Source: Nansenia antarctica
Lineage: Eukaryota; Chordata; Actinopteri; Argentiniformes; Microstomatidae
Reading direction: 5' to 3'
Length of the DNA: 64,000 nt
Assembly (NCBI GenBank): GCA_963989245.1
Contig: OZ022344.1
Location: 66,731,950 to 66,795,949 of the forward strand
This document shows positions 1 through 10,621 of the stretch, piece after piece. A model generated the notes under the pieces. The model was given only the letters and a program-made list of their open reading frames with translations. It ran no database searches and was not told the DNA's origin. The translations under genes and the position numbers were made by a program. Numbering within the stretch: the first letter of the stretch is position 1; every line of letters starts with the position of its first letter.

Positions 1-212
1 TGATAGACCTCAACCTCTTACTAGCAGGGAAGGGGTTCAAACAAATGGTGTTCAGGGTCAGAGGGGTCTGCCATAATCTTTCCTGCACTTCACCTGGTAC
101 TCAAGGTGTATAAGTTAAGTCCTGAAGAGAAGGCAGATCAGATGATGTGCTGCAGCTTGTCCTAGCAGAAAATTTTGTCTTTATTATATTTTTCTTTCTT
201 TTTGTTTATCAG

Positions 213-1911
213 GCTCAGCATCAGACAGCCCCACAGAAGAGGATCTGATTCGAAAGTACTTCCATGATGGCTACAGCTACGATGAAATGTTGGATTTCCT
301 GGCAACGACTCACAATGTTAAATTGAGCCTTCGCTCTCTGAAGAGCAAATTGAGAAGTTTCTCTTTGTGCAGGCAAACAAATTACTCTCCTGTTGCTACT
401 GTATGTTCTGCCATACAAGAAGAGCTGAAGGGACCAGGCCAGCATTATGGTTACCGTTCGATGTGGCAGACATTGCGTCAGAAGTACTCTCTGACAGTGA
501 GTAGGGATAAAGTCATGGCTTTGATGAGAGAGCTTGATCCGTCAGGAGTTCAACTTCGTGCAAGACGAAGATTTGTAAGGAGAGTTTACAGCTCCTATGG
601 ACCAAACCATGTCTGGCATGTGGATGGCTATGATAAATTAAAACCAGGTTTGGCCATTAGTGGCTGTATAGATGGCTACTCCCGCAAAGTGCTGTGGTTG
701 GTGTGTGGAGCAAGCAACAATGACCCTGGGGTCATTGCTCAATACTACCTACATTATGTCTCAGAATGTGGGGTCATACTAATGCGGCTTCGCACGGACT
801 GTGGCACTGAAAACGGCACAATGGCGGCAATCCAGTGTGCCTTAAGATCTTCACACACCGATGACTTTGCTGGGGCTGCCAGTCATATGCATGGCTCCTC
901 AACAGCAAACCAACGAATCGAAAGCTGGTGGTCATACTTCCGCAAACAGAGGTGTCCTCAACTTTTAAAATATTTCTTACACCCCTAGTAGGGAACACAG
1001 TATATCTTAAAATACCCATGGAATTTCATTCGTTCTGATTACTTGGTGGTACATCTAGTTGTTGGAGCATTGATTTCCATTCCACTGAACTGATCAGAAA
1101 CACCTTAAAACACAGAGGGACCCCTTCTATTTAGTAAATACCTTTTGTGGCACTGCAGGTTTTCTGTTGTTTGATGATCATTATGCTAATTCTAAATCCA
1201 TTACATGGAAATGCATCACCTACAACAAACTACATCTCTAATTTGAGTGTTTTTTCAGATCTCAATTCTGGATGGACCTCATGAATGACCTGAGGGAGAG
1301 AGATTTGTTCAGTGGCAGTCATGAGCACACATGCCTAGTGCGGTTTGTGTTCATGGGTGTGCTACAGCGGGACCTTGATGAATGCAGGGAAAAGTGGAAC
1401 ACACACCATCAGACCTGTTCACCAGTCTCGTTGTCCATCTGGGAAACCAGATGTCATGTACAACCTGCCTCACAGGTTTGGTTCTATCAATTACAATTAT
1501 TTTTTCATTCTTGTACTTCTACATTCACAATTCACATGTACTTCTAATTGTCTAAAATGCAATCAACTGTAGTTGCCTGTTGAGTAGCTTTCAATTGAAA
1601 TACTTTTCTCTAAAAAATTATTATTTGATACAATGATACATTTATAACAAAATGTTTGAATGAAAACAGTACAGTTAGTGTGCCAGTTAACTGTTACCCA
1701 CAGGTTTGGCAGAACTGACTGTGGGTTCAAAGTCCCACCACACGAACTAGGCCAGTTTGTTTCGGAGTCTACCTACAGTCCATGTGGAGATCAGCATCTC
1801 CAGGGACACTTTGAGAACCTGCAGAGAAGGCTTGGTCTGATGCAGGCCTTGACCTGGCAGTCTGGTGTACAGAACTATATCAGACTGAAGAACATGGCTG
1901 ATATGTCATGA
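213..1911 (+). CDS. DDE integrase-like protein (transposon-derived), frameshifted, 5' end not seen
   Basis: This encodes an integrase-core protein of the kind found in many copies in fish genomes. Visible exons are 213-951, 1259-1475 and 1704-1911, each bounded by AG and GT and joining in phase. The catalytic acidic residues are readable: D in HVDGYDKL, D in RTDCGTEN and E in NQRIESWW, with the last motif continuing across the first intron into RSQFWMDL. An N-terminal helix-rich segment (EEDLIRKYFHDGYSYDEML) precedes the core. The frame breaks near base 1407: exon 2 reads WNTH, then continues in another frame as IRPVH and later PDVMYNLPH, and only the shifted frame joins exon 3 (RFGRTDCGF). 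One extra base or two missing bases would explain it. The start lies upstream, because exon 213 opens mid-frame after a pyrimidine tract. Function is inferred from motifs; the element is probably inactive unless the frameshift is an assembly error. Confidence 0.7.
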
Positions 1912-1981
1912 TATGTGAGTACACATTTCAAAGAACAAAGTTAACCCTTTAACTACTGAAATCTAGTTAAGCCAGTTTAGT

Positions 1982-3775
1982 TTACTGTAGTCCAAACCCT
2001 GGGGAATTTTGTATCCCAAAGTCCATGTTGTTCTGAAACTCATTGTAATTCATGGCCATCGGTATCTCTATTGTGTTGGCGCAGGTTCTGCTCATTGGGA
2101 AGCGTGATGTCTGCAGAAAAAGCAGTTTGGGTGGTGGCTGGATCCCAGAGGGAGGCAGTGCGTCGAGTCCTGTGGCGAACATGAGGATGTCCTGGAGGAA
2201 GATTCCTGTTTGTTTCTCTGAAAAAAGTAGATTTAGTTTAGTTGTAAAATATAATATTTCAATGGAACTGCCAGCAATAGAAGATGATATCAAGATGACA
2301 TAATTAAAAGATCTGGGGACTGTTCAGGTCTTCTGCAGGGTAGGGAGTGTGTTTATGATGAGATAATTAAAATAAACCTTCTGTGTCAAGAAGATAGTCT
2401 CTCCAGAATCCGAGTACACAGGTTTCTTCCTGTCGCCTTGTGCACCCTGCTTCACTGAGCTGAAAAATAAAAATACCTACGGCTTAAATTCAGATGTCAA
2501 TCCTCGTCTGGTTTCTTTGAAAAACATTAGGTTTAAAACATACAATACCAGCACATTTGGCATATTGGTGCACACTGCCCGTAAACATTTTACAAAGATG
2601 CAAGAAATACATTGAAAATCCACACAATTCTGAGTAAACTAGCAAATGTGTAAAGGTTGCATCTGTCAACACAGCTTACCTGTAGAAGTTGTTCTGACCC
2701 CGGGCACATTTGTCTTGTTCCTGGACTGCGGTTTGTCCTCCATCCTAGTTTTACCCCAAAAATTAGCAGTTAATTTAATGACAGTGTTATTGGCTTAGTA
2801 ACTAAAACAGCACACATTACATGTAGTTTGGCTTGGTGAATTAATGAAATTATTTACAGGCATTTCATAATTTCAGGTTCACACATTCAACACTAGAGGA
2901 TATGGATTTTCTTACTTGATGAGATGCTGTCTGTAAGCGTCTGGCAGGTCTGGAAAAAAACAACAATTTAAACTGCTGTACTGTATTGTGCTGCTTGTGC
3001 AAGAAAAGTTCATGTTGACTGTGCTGTGTTTTACCCTTGCAAAATGTTCTCCATTCTTGGAGTGCTCACTTCATTTGGAGTGCTCACTTCATTTGGACCG
3101 TCCCACACCTGCGTACAACACACAGATGACAGATTAGATCAAATTAAAATATTATCAAAATATTGTCAATTCACTTCATTTAAGGAGAAATGCCATGATG
3201 CAAACTGACCACGGTGTCTGAAAGTGGACTGTCTCCAGATGCCAAATTAACCATTTGAACCACACCGTCATCATCTTCACTTGAAGACTGTCCACTGTAA
3301 CCTTTGAAAAAGAATAATTGGCATAATTGATGTGGGTATAAAGATGAATTTCACTCATTGCCTCAGTTTTACAGAGTGGAGCTTAAAACAAGGTGGAAAC
3401 TTGCACTTACAACTGTTTGTGAATTGTTCACCAGGGCAAATGTACAGTGTTATTCTTTGGTAGGCCTTTCCAATGGCCTCCTTGTATTTCTCCACTGGGA
3501 ACGCGGTGTCTGTTCCTGGAATGTTTCAAACTTCCTGACCATCGGGGTACAGCAAGACATAGGAAACATCTTTCATGTCCTGGTTAAAATCTTTCAGCTT
3601 CTTTAAAGCAGCATCCAACAGTTGGTCAGATGACCATTGTGGTTGAACATCAAGGGGAAGTGACTTCCCTCTCACAGGTTTAAGGAAGTCACCTGTCCTC
3701 CTCATAATGCCAACAAATATCTTGACAGAACCAGCCTACGTTATGTCTGAATACGATCCAACGGCTAATTCCCAA
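1982..3775 (-). pseudogene. HECT-type E3 ubiquitin ligase-like gene, degenerate
   Basis: Exons read on the minus strand. The last, 2217-1982, encodes a HECT C-lobe end with ILMFATGLDALPP, a TCAN motif (the catalytic cysteine context in HECT ligases) and a GFGLQ terminus before a TAA. It joins in phase to 2459-2378, which carries the family signature SEAGCTRRQEE and FWRDYL. Further upstream are small exons near 2682-2744, 2915-2950, 3037-3112 (with a duplicated NEVSTP block) and 3204-3300. A larger one at 3411-3775 reads MRRTGDFLKPVRG and DVSYVLLYPDGQEV. That exon contains an in-frame TGA at 3528-3526, just before NIPGTDTAFPVEKYKEAIGK. Most of the HECT N-lobe is missing. The exon order resembles HECT-like proteins common in fish genomes. 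The stop and the missing lobe point to a dead copy. Its stop codon lies 70 bases from that of the convergent integrase gene. Confidence 0.6.
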
Positions 3776-5130
3776 TAAAGAATCCCTCCACTGCACAAGC
3801 TTCTACGAACCCTTCATAGGGTGTAGGGCGAAGAATGAGCCCTTCGGTTTGAAATACAGCACATGTTATCTGCAGACATAAATAAGAAATATAATATGTA
3901 CCTTTTATGTCGCCTCTTCACTCCACAACCTCTTCAGAACTGCTTTTCGGAACTTCAAAAACACGTCTCCGGTCCGTTCCACTTATCGTTCCCCCCCAGA
4001 ACACTTCCGTTGTGAGAACACTTCCGTTGTGTTGTGAACTGAATTGCAGCGTTTTCTACACTTCCGTTGTGTTGTGAGCTATATGCAGCGCGTTTCTCTA
4101 TATGCTGCGCGTTTCCGGTATTTGCAGCGCGTTTCTCTATATGCAGCGCGTTTCCGGTATTTGCAGCGCGTTTGCCCTTGTCGGCCACCGTACAGTTCAC
4201 CACCATGACAACAACAACGGCTTCCAAACGGGCAAGGGAGTAAACGTTAACTCAAAGAATAGATGTGAAAGTCACCTAAAAGAAAACGAATACAAGGTTA
4301 GCATCGAGCTCTGTGTCGCTAGAAATGCACCCAGTACAGTAGACCAACTTAATGCACTCGTGGCTCCACTTTAGAACCAATGATGAATACGATGCATCCG
4401 ACAAGCTTACCCGCGCGGCCACCAGGACATAGACATCTCCCAGTCCACTGTCGGTGGAAGTGTTCAGAAAACCTCCAGAACCCAACTGCCGCGGCCCTGT
4501 TTTTACATACAGCCCCGTCTGTTCAGTCGTCAACGGACTCTCACCCCAACAAGACCCGAGTTATGATTCTGTACGGGATATGTTATTAAAAAGAAGCACG
4601 GCTCGTGCTATAGTTTCTCGCGCCTGGCGAAAATACTGCAGATTTCCCCCGGGACTGTGGTACGTAGGGGGTCTGTTCAAGAGCATCAACGTTGCGCAGA
4701 CTGTCTTGAAACGACGGGGTTGTTCTAACGGCCGAGATGAACGTTTGCAGCAGAGACGTTTGGCTGCAGTATGTGTGTGTATGCGTGAAAGCACGTTTTA
4801 AATATCCGTTCTCCTTTGTTTTCAACCTTTCGGCAGAGCGAAAAAGGTGCATTTTCTTTTTCACAGCGCAACGTTCTCTCAAATGTCCGCTTGTTTATAT
4901 TTATGATGAACCTGCTCTTGTTTACTGTCTGAGTATCTTTGATAGTTGATCAAGTAATATTTGTAAACTTGAGTAATATTGTCAAATAAAGATGGTCATA
5001 TTTGGTGGTGAGGAGATTGACATTTCTTCTTCTTTATGATCATCATCATTCATCATTCATCATTCAGATCATCATTCAGATCATCATTCAGATCATCATT
5101 CAGAGCTCGAGACTGGACAGTAACCATAGG
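3776..5130. other. Non-coding stretch with short repeats and an AATAAA site
   Basis: No gene I can support. It holds a small inverted motif around 3805-3850, a tandem block at 4015-4172, an unassigned open frame at 4454-4801 (+) with no recognisable domain, an AATAAA hexamer near 4984 and a short ATCATTC-type array at 5040-5102. Confidence 0.4.
4015..4172. repeat. Tandem GCAGCGCGTTTC-type repeat
   Basis: Two interleaved motifs recur. ACACTTCCGTTGTG occurs three times, and GCAGCGCGTTTC occurs about five times at roughly 20-bp spacing with slight changes. The block is GC-rich against AT-rich flanks. Confidence 0.7.
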
Positions 5131-5137
5131 GAAACAC

Positions 5138-5226
5138 TTGACCTGATCGGACCGGCCTGTTCTTGGGCGAGTAGCTGGTCGTGGATGGTGACGCGGTGGC
5201 TGGGCGGGAGGGGGTGGAGGAGGTGA
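5138..5226 (-). pseudogene. Duplicated fragment of saxo1 last exon (copy a)
   Basis: The sequence matches the C-terminal coding end of saxo1 at 10655-10743 almost base for base, with the same GATCGGACCGGCCTG start and GGGCGGGAGGGGGTGGAGG core. It is cut off before the rest of the exon. It marks the left edge of the duplicated 7SL unit. Confidence 0.8.
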
Positions 5227-5611
5227 TGTTGAAGGGACAAAAAGCTATAGAATAACAGGAGAATTATAGTTCGAATAGCCTGTTGCAGTGTATAGGGGAG
5301 GCTATTGTGTTTTTACAGACCTAAATCACGTTTTGTATTCGTATGTAGGCTACATAGGTCTACATTACTCTGATAGGTTCAAATTAAGACCCCCCCCCCC
5401 ACCCCCCCACCTCACTTTTCTACGAAATTGATATATAAATGATATTTATACTGGACATGTTTTTTTTTCTTCAAACCACTGGGTTATAGAAACGCTATTC
5501 ATTATTTCAAAAAACTATTCCAGTTAAACATGTAGCCCGTCCGCTTCAGATCCCCACTAATGTGTTGCTCCTTCTTATAATAAAGCCTCGGCTACCGCGC
5601 TTTGGAAACGA
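5227..5611. repeat. Duplicated spacer upstream of 7SL copy 1
   Basis: Non-coding spacer that recurs nearly unchanged at 8951-9319, including the CTGTTGCAGTGTATAGGGG block, a poly-C tract and the AAACCACTGG region. No gene seen. Confidence 0.75.
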
Positions 5612-5619
5612 TGACGTCA
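5612..5619 (+). promoter_or_regulatory. CRE/ATF site upstream of 7SL copy 1
   Basis: A perfect TGACGTCA palindrome lies 43-50 bases before the 7SL start. An ATF/CRE site at about this distance is the known upstream promoter element of vertebrate 7SL genes transcribed by RNA polymerase III. Confidence 0.8.
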
Positions 5620-5661
5620 GAAGCGGACACTTCATCCCCTTTCCCTGCAGCAGACATTCTC

Positions 5662-5956
5662 GCCGGGCGCGGTGGCGCGTGCCTGTAATCCAAGTCACCG
5701 GGAGGCTGAGGTTGGCGGATCGAATGAGCTGAAGAGCTCTGGGCTGTAGCGGCCCATGTCGAACGGGTGTCCACACTAAGTTCGGTATCGATATGGTGCT
5801 CCTGGGGGAGCCCGGGACTACCAGGTCGTCTAAGGAGGGGTGCACCGGCCCAGGTCGGAAACGAAGCAGGTCAAAGCCCCCGTGCCGTCCAGTAGTGGGA
5901 TAGCGCCTGTGAGTGGACGCTGCAGTGCAGCCTTGACAATAGATCGGAACCCAATC
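5662..5956 (+). ncRNA. rn7sl: 7SL signal recognition particle RNA (SRP RNA), copy 1, apparently intact
   Basis: This is the RNA scaffold of the signal recognition particle. The 5' Alu domain begins GCCGGGCGCGGTGGCGCG and carries the TGTAAT turn bound by SRP9/14 and the GGGAGGCTGAGG block. The S domain shows the GGTCGGAAACGAAGCAGG segment, which contains the GGAA tetraloop of helix 8 that contacts SRP54. AGTAGTGGGATAGCGCCTGTGAG and the closing Alu-domain strand follow. Length is about 295 nt, close to the vertebrate norm of about 300. The upstream CRE at -50 and a T4 run immediately after the gene fit a working polymerase III unit. I see no disrupting change. It lies inside a segment duplicated once more at 9370-9927. 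Confidence 0.92.
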
Positions 5957-5960
5957 TTTT
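5957..5960 (+). terminator. Pol III T4 terminator of 7SL copy 1
   Basis: TTTT directly follows the predicted 3' end of the SRP RNA. Confidence 0.75.
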
Positions 5961-6365
5961 CTATTCTCAATGTTTTCCCCATACATTATATATCATGTAT
6001 GTTTGATTTTACATGTTCATATTTATAATAACAAATGACATTGTTTCTCCACAGTTACTGACCAGTCTGTGTTTGTGTTGTTTCTGTAGAGTAAATGTGT
6101 GTGCGTGTATGTGCGTGTGTCCGTCCATATTTGTCTGTTGGGGGGGGTTCTTCTTTTGGTTCTACACTCCAAAAGAGTTTGGATTTGAAATCAAACAATT
6201 ACTATGAGACACCCAGCGTAACCTATAGCCTATAAATTATATTAATTGATCAATTATATTATGTAGGCTATATGTCTGCTGTAAACAATAGCCCTGAGGT
6301 GAGGTATAGTATCTCTGCACGGGGGGGGGGGGCACTAGTGGGAAGTTCTGCCCAGGGGCGCCGCT
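5961..6365. repeat. Duplicated spacer downstream of 7SL copy 1
   Basis: GT-rich spacer followed by GAGACACCCAGCGTA and GCCCTGAGGTGAGG blocks. The same blocks recur at 8560-8850, 9930-10210 and 10230-10650. No gene seen. Confidence 0.75.
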
Positions 6366-6819
6366 ATAGGGGGGGGTAAGTTAGGACGATTCTAAGGGCC
6401 CAGCACTGACAGGGGCCCAAGATAATCTTTTTAAATATATATTATATTTATAATAATAATATTATTATTATCATAAGGACGTTAATGTAGCCGACTTCAA
6501 ATTATATTATTTAAAAAAGTCACAATTTATGTTTGACAAAATTAAGCCTTATTATTTACCCCTCTATTTATTCATTGCATGGTTCAGTCCACCGCTCGAA
6601 CTGCTAGACTAGATAGTTGGGGGCCTTAGGGATATTTGGACCTGCATTTTCTTTGTTTTGTTTGGCTTTTGGGTCAGGTCGATTGGCAAATGTCAATGTC
6701 CTTGCTGTGACATATTGCGTCGGTCTTGCAGGTGTGATGGGTGCCGCCAAATGCATTGTACTTCTGACATTGACATTGTCATATATATATTAATATAATA
6801 TATATTGATATAGATTCTG
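6366..6819. other. AT-rich non-coding stretch
   Basis: I see no gene. It begins the roughly 2.2 kb of unrelated DNA that separates the two duplicated units. Confidence 0.4.
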
Positions 6820-7525
6820 ACTTAAGATTTGAGCCTCACATCAAATCTATCACTAGAAATGCTTTTTATCATCTACGGAATTATGCAAAAGTTTGAAATG
6901 TTCTCCGGCAAGCTGATGCATGCTTTTGTTGTTACATGTTTGGAGTTGTAACAGTCTCCTTTCTGGTCTTCCGAAGAAAGCTATTGGCCAGCTGCAATTA
7001 GTTCAAAATGCAGCAGCGAGAGTTTTAACCAAAACAAGCAGACAAGCTCATATAACTCCTATTTTAGAAACTTTACACTGGCAAGTTCAGAATAGATTTC
7101 AAGATCCTTCTGCTTGTTTATAAAGCTCTCACTGGCATAGCACCAGAATATTTGAAAGACCTTTTGCTAGCATATCAGCCCAATAGAGCTCTCAGGTCTT
7201 CTGACGCTGGTTTTCTCTGTATACCACATGTACAAAAGAAGAGATTTGGTGAGGCTGCATTCTCATTTTATGCACCCAGATTGTGGAATGCACTGCCAGT
7301 TTACAACCTCAGCAAATATGTTCAAGTCAAGACTAAAAACCCATCTTTTTAATATTGCCTTTAAATGACTAAATAATTAAATTAAGATTATAAAAACCCA
7401 TCCTTTAAATATTGCATTTAAGTTACAAAATAATTAAATTAAGATTATATTAAATATTAAAGCACTTTGAGCTGCAACATTTGCAGGAAAAGCGCTATAC
7501 AAATAAAGTTATTATTATTATTCTC
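6820..7525 (+). mobile_element. L2-like LINE, 5'-truncated, 3' end of ORF2 plus tail
   Basis: Frames across this stretch give reverse-transcriptase C-terminal motifs: PHIKSITRNAFYHLRN, QLVQNAAARVL, TPILETLHW, PEYLKDLL and RLWNALP. Frameshifts and stops break the reading. The end has the AAAGCGCTATACAAATAAAG signature and an ATT-repeat tail, as in fish L2/Maui-type LINEs. Confidence 0.85.
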
Positions 7526-7639
7526 GGTTGCTTCTGTATTAGCTGCACAGGGTTGGAGGAACTCTGGACCATGGAGGACGATATCATTGAACACTCGTAA
7601 GGGTTCAGCAACAGATGTTGTGACACAGTTGGACAGGAA

Positions 7640-8470
7640 GGAGCCGTCAAATGTGTGGCAAGCAGTACTTGTGTAAAACCAAGGCAGCCCTCATCAACAG
7701 AATTGCCTCATCCTGAGCCAATTGTTCCTCTTAGCCTCTTGTTCCTTGTTTGCGATGTAGGTTTCCCTCCCCTTCTGGTGTTCACTCTATTCAGGCAGAT
7801 AGCTGAGGAGATAGGAAACACCTGCGTTCTTTCATAAGGTTCCTGTAGAGTTGCCGTAATAGGAGATTGTGAAGGAGGATCTGAAACCTCAACCAGGGCA
7901 ACAATTTGTGCAATAGTTGTTAGATGGTCAAAGGTTGTCCCCCACTCACTGGTAGATGCTTCCCCTTCTGACACCCTGGCCTGGCAGTGTCATGAGATGC
8001 TTGCCGTTTTGCTGCATATCGCAACATGAGATAACATTTGGCATGTAGTACACACCTGCTGCGTGCACATCGGAAGCTTGTGTAACTAATCTACCAAGAA
8101 GCTAAAAATGTTTACAGGATTCTGCCCAGCTTTTCAGATTGGAATCAACATTATCTGTTACTGCCTTGTGAAGGTCATCCATATCTCCCCCTCACATATG
8201 ACACAATGAATGCCACAGGCTTTGGGTTGACATGATCGAAGCTTTTTAGGACTCACTACTAAGGAGGAGCCAACGTCATACTTTGGAGCCCTTTTGACAC
8301 GACAACTACTACAGTAGCTTCTACAGCGTTTGTGATACATAGCATTATGTGTTTTGAGTGTTGCTGCAATACCTGAACCGTCATTCAACTGATCAATTGT
8401 AACATTAACAGAAGAAGGAAGAACATTAGCAATAGCTAAGAAATCTTTTTTTCCCTTTCTAGTGATACAA
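7640..8470 (-). pseudogene. Degenerate repeat-family protein (Cys/His rich)
   Basis: Minus-strand frames give, in order, NDGSGIAATLKTHNAMYHKRCR, SPKKLRS, a CVICEGE pair, LHKAVTDNVDSNLKSWAE, LLGRLVTQASDVHAAGVYY and a C-terminal tract. The order resembles a protein family present in many copies in fish genomes, usually beside mobile elements. At least one stop and a frame change are present. Function unknown. Confidence 0.4.
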
Positions 8471-8559
8471 GTCCTTCATTTTTGGGTCTTTGCAATGGTC
8501 AGCATCTCATTGGCAGAGACAGCATAGGTCCCAATTAATGGTGCCGCTACTAGAGGTAG

Positions 8560-8861
8560 AGGCCATAATGTCTGTTGGAGGGGGGGGGGGGGGTTCTTCT
8601 TTTAGTTCTACACTCCAAAAGAGTTTGGTTTTGAAATCAAACAATTACTATGAGACACCCAGCGTAGCCTATAGCCTATACATTATATTAATTGATCAAT
8701 TATATTATGTAGGCTATATGAATAACTGAAAGAATGTAGTCCAGAAGAACAGGAAGTCTGTAGGCTATGTCTGCTGTAAACAATAGCCCTGAGGTGAGGT
8801 AGGCTAGTATCTCTGTACGGGGGGGCACTAGTGGGTGGTTCTGCCCCTGCGGAGGACAGCT
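8560..8861. repeat. Second copy of the downstream spacer
   Basis: Repeats 6150-6365 closely, including a poly-G run, the TTGAAATCAAACAATTACTA block and the GCCCTGAGGTGAGG block. Confidence 0.8.
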
Positions 8862-8950
8862 GATCGGACCGGCCTGTTCTTGGGCGAGTAGCTGGTCGTG
8901 GATGGTGACGCGGTGGCCGGGCGGGAGGGGGTGGAGGAGGTGACGTTGAA
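8862..8950 (-). pseudogene. Duplicated fragment of saxo1 last exon (copy b)
   Basis: Matches 10655-10743 of the saxo1 final exon and the fragment at 5138-5226, then passes into the same spacer. No complete frame. Confidence 0.8.
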
Positions 8951-9319
8951 GGGACAAAAAGCTAGAATAGAATTATAGGAGAATTATAGTTCGTATAGCC
9001 TGTTGCAGTGTATAGGGGGTGCTATTGTGTTTTTACAGACCTAAATCACGTTTTGTATTCGTATGTAGGCTACATAGGTCTACATTACTCTGATAGGTCC
9101 AAATTAAGACCCCCCCACCTCACTTTTCTACGAAATTGATATATAAATTATATTTATACTGGACGTGTTTTGTTTTTTTTAAACCACTGGATTATAGAAA
9201 AGCTATTCATTATTTCAAAAAACTATTCCTGTTAAAAATGTAGCCGGTCCGCTTCAGATCCCCACTAATGAGTTGCTCATTCTTATAATAAAGCCTCAGC
9301 TACCGCGCTTTGGAAACGA

Positions 9320-9327
9320 TGACGTCA
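9320..9327 (+). promoter_or_regulatory. CRE/ATF site upstream of 7SL copy 2
   Basis: TGACGTCA at -50 relative to the second 7SL copy, in the same position as for copy 1. Confidence 0.75.
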
Positions 9328-9369
9328 GAAGCGGACACTTCATCGCCTTTCCCTGCAGCAGACATTCTC

Positions 9370-9927
9370 GCTGGGCGCGGTGGCGCGTGCCTGTAATCCA
9401 AGTCACCGGGAGGCTGAGGTTGGGGGATCGAATGGGCTGAGGAGCTCTGGGCTGTAGCGGCCCATGTCGAACGGGTGTCCACACTTTTTGCCCCCACTCT
9501 GGACTCCTTTAGAGCCAAGTTAAAAACCCACCTCTTCCAAAATGACATTCCCTAAATCTACTCCCTATTTGTTGTGAATTGTATGCCTGAGTTTTACGTT
9601 TAAGTCGTCTGTGTCTGATTGCTCTCTGTGTTCCTTGTCTTTGTCTTTATCTGTTCCTTTACCCGGGCTGCGCCCCGGGCCGATGTAAAAGTTGGATGGG
9701 GGGCGCATTATAAATGAAATTAACATAACATAACATAACACACTAAGTTCGGTATCGATATGGTGCTCCTGGGGGAGCCCGGGACTACCAGGTCGTCTAA
9801 GGAGGGGTGCACCGGCCCAGGTCGGAAACGAAGCAGGTTAAAGCCCCCGTGCCGTCCAGTAGTGGGATAGCGCCTGTGAGTGGATGCTGCAGTGCAGCCT
9901 TGACAATAGATCGGAACACAATATTTT
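9370..9927 (+). pseudogene. 7SL SRP RNA copy 2, split by a LINE insertion
   Basis: Both halves match copy 1 closely. The 5' Alu domain runs to base 9485 and the S domain resumes at 9739. It differs from copy 1 in the third base (GCT for GCC), in the GGTTGGGGGATCG block and in the strand after it, plus single changes near helix 8. A 253-bp insertion flanked by a 6-bp duplication interrupts it after about 116 nt. The CRE and a T4 run are still in place. The transcript could not fold into a normal SRP RNA. Confidence 0.9.
9486..9738 (+). mobile_element. 5'-truncated LINE inserted in 7SL copy 2
   Basis: The insert reads LDSFRAKLKTHLF and a stop, the usual end of an L2/Rex-type ORF2, then a 3' UTR and an (ATAAC)n tail. 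The hexamer CACACT lies at 9480-9485 and again at 9739-9744, while copy 1 has it once at the same site, so the target-site duplication is clear. Confidence 0.88.
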
Positions 9928-10621
9928 CTATTCTATTTTTTTCCCCATACATTATATATCATTGTTTGACTTTACATGTTCATATTTATAATAAAAAATG
10001 ACATTGTTTCTCCACAGTAACTGACTGTTTCTGTAGAGTAATGTGCATACGCGTATGTGCGTGCGACCATCCATATTTGTGTTTTTCCATATTTGTGTTT
10101 TTCCGTGTGTGTGTTGGGGGGGTTTCTTCTTTTGGTTCTGCACTCCAAAAGTTTGGATTTGAAATCAAACAATTACTATGAGACACCCAGCGTAGCCTAT
10201 AGCCTATACATTATATATCATGTACGTATGTTTGATTTGACATAAAAAAAATATTTATAATAAAAAATGACATTGTTTCTCCACAGTTACTGACCAGTCT
10301 GTGTTTGTGTTGTTTCTGTAGAGTAATGTGCATGCATGTATGTGTGTGCTTCTGTCAGTATTTGTGTGTTTCCGTGTGTGTGTTGTCTTCTTTTGGTTCT
10401 ACACTCTAAAAGTTTGGATTTTAAATGAAACAATTACTATGAGGCACCCAGCGTACATAAATTATATTAAATATAATTAAATAATATTAAATATGTGTGT
10501 ATATATTAATAGTCTTAACTGAAAGAATGTAGTCCAGATGAACAGGAAGTCTGTTTATATGTCTGCTGTAAACAATAGCCCTGAGGTGAGGTATGGTAGT
10601 ATCTCTGCACGGGGGGGGGCA
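9928..10621. repeat. Spacer downstream of 7SL copy 2, internally duplicated
   Basis: The CTCCACAGT(T/A)ACTGAC block followed by GT-rich sequence and the ACACCCAGCGTA block occurs twice here, at about 10010-10215 and 10275-10455. No gene seen. Confidence 0.7.

Noticed and set aside
4454..4801. A 115-codon open frame as a gene
   Set aside because: No recognisable domain, no splice context and overlapping frames on the other strand; left only as a note.
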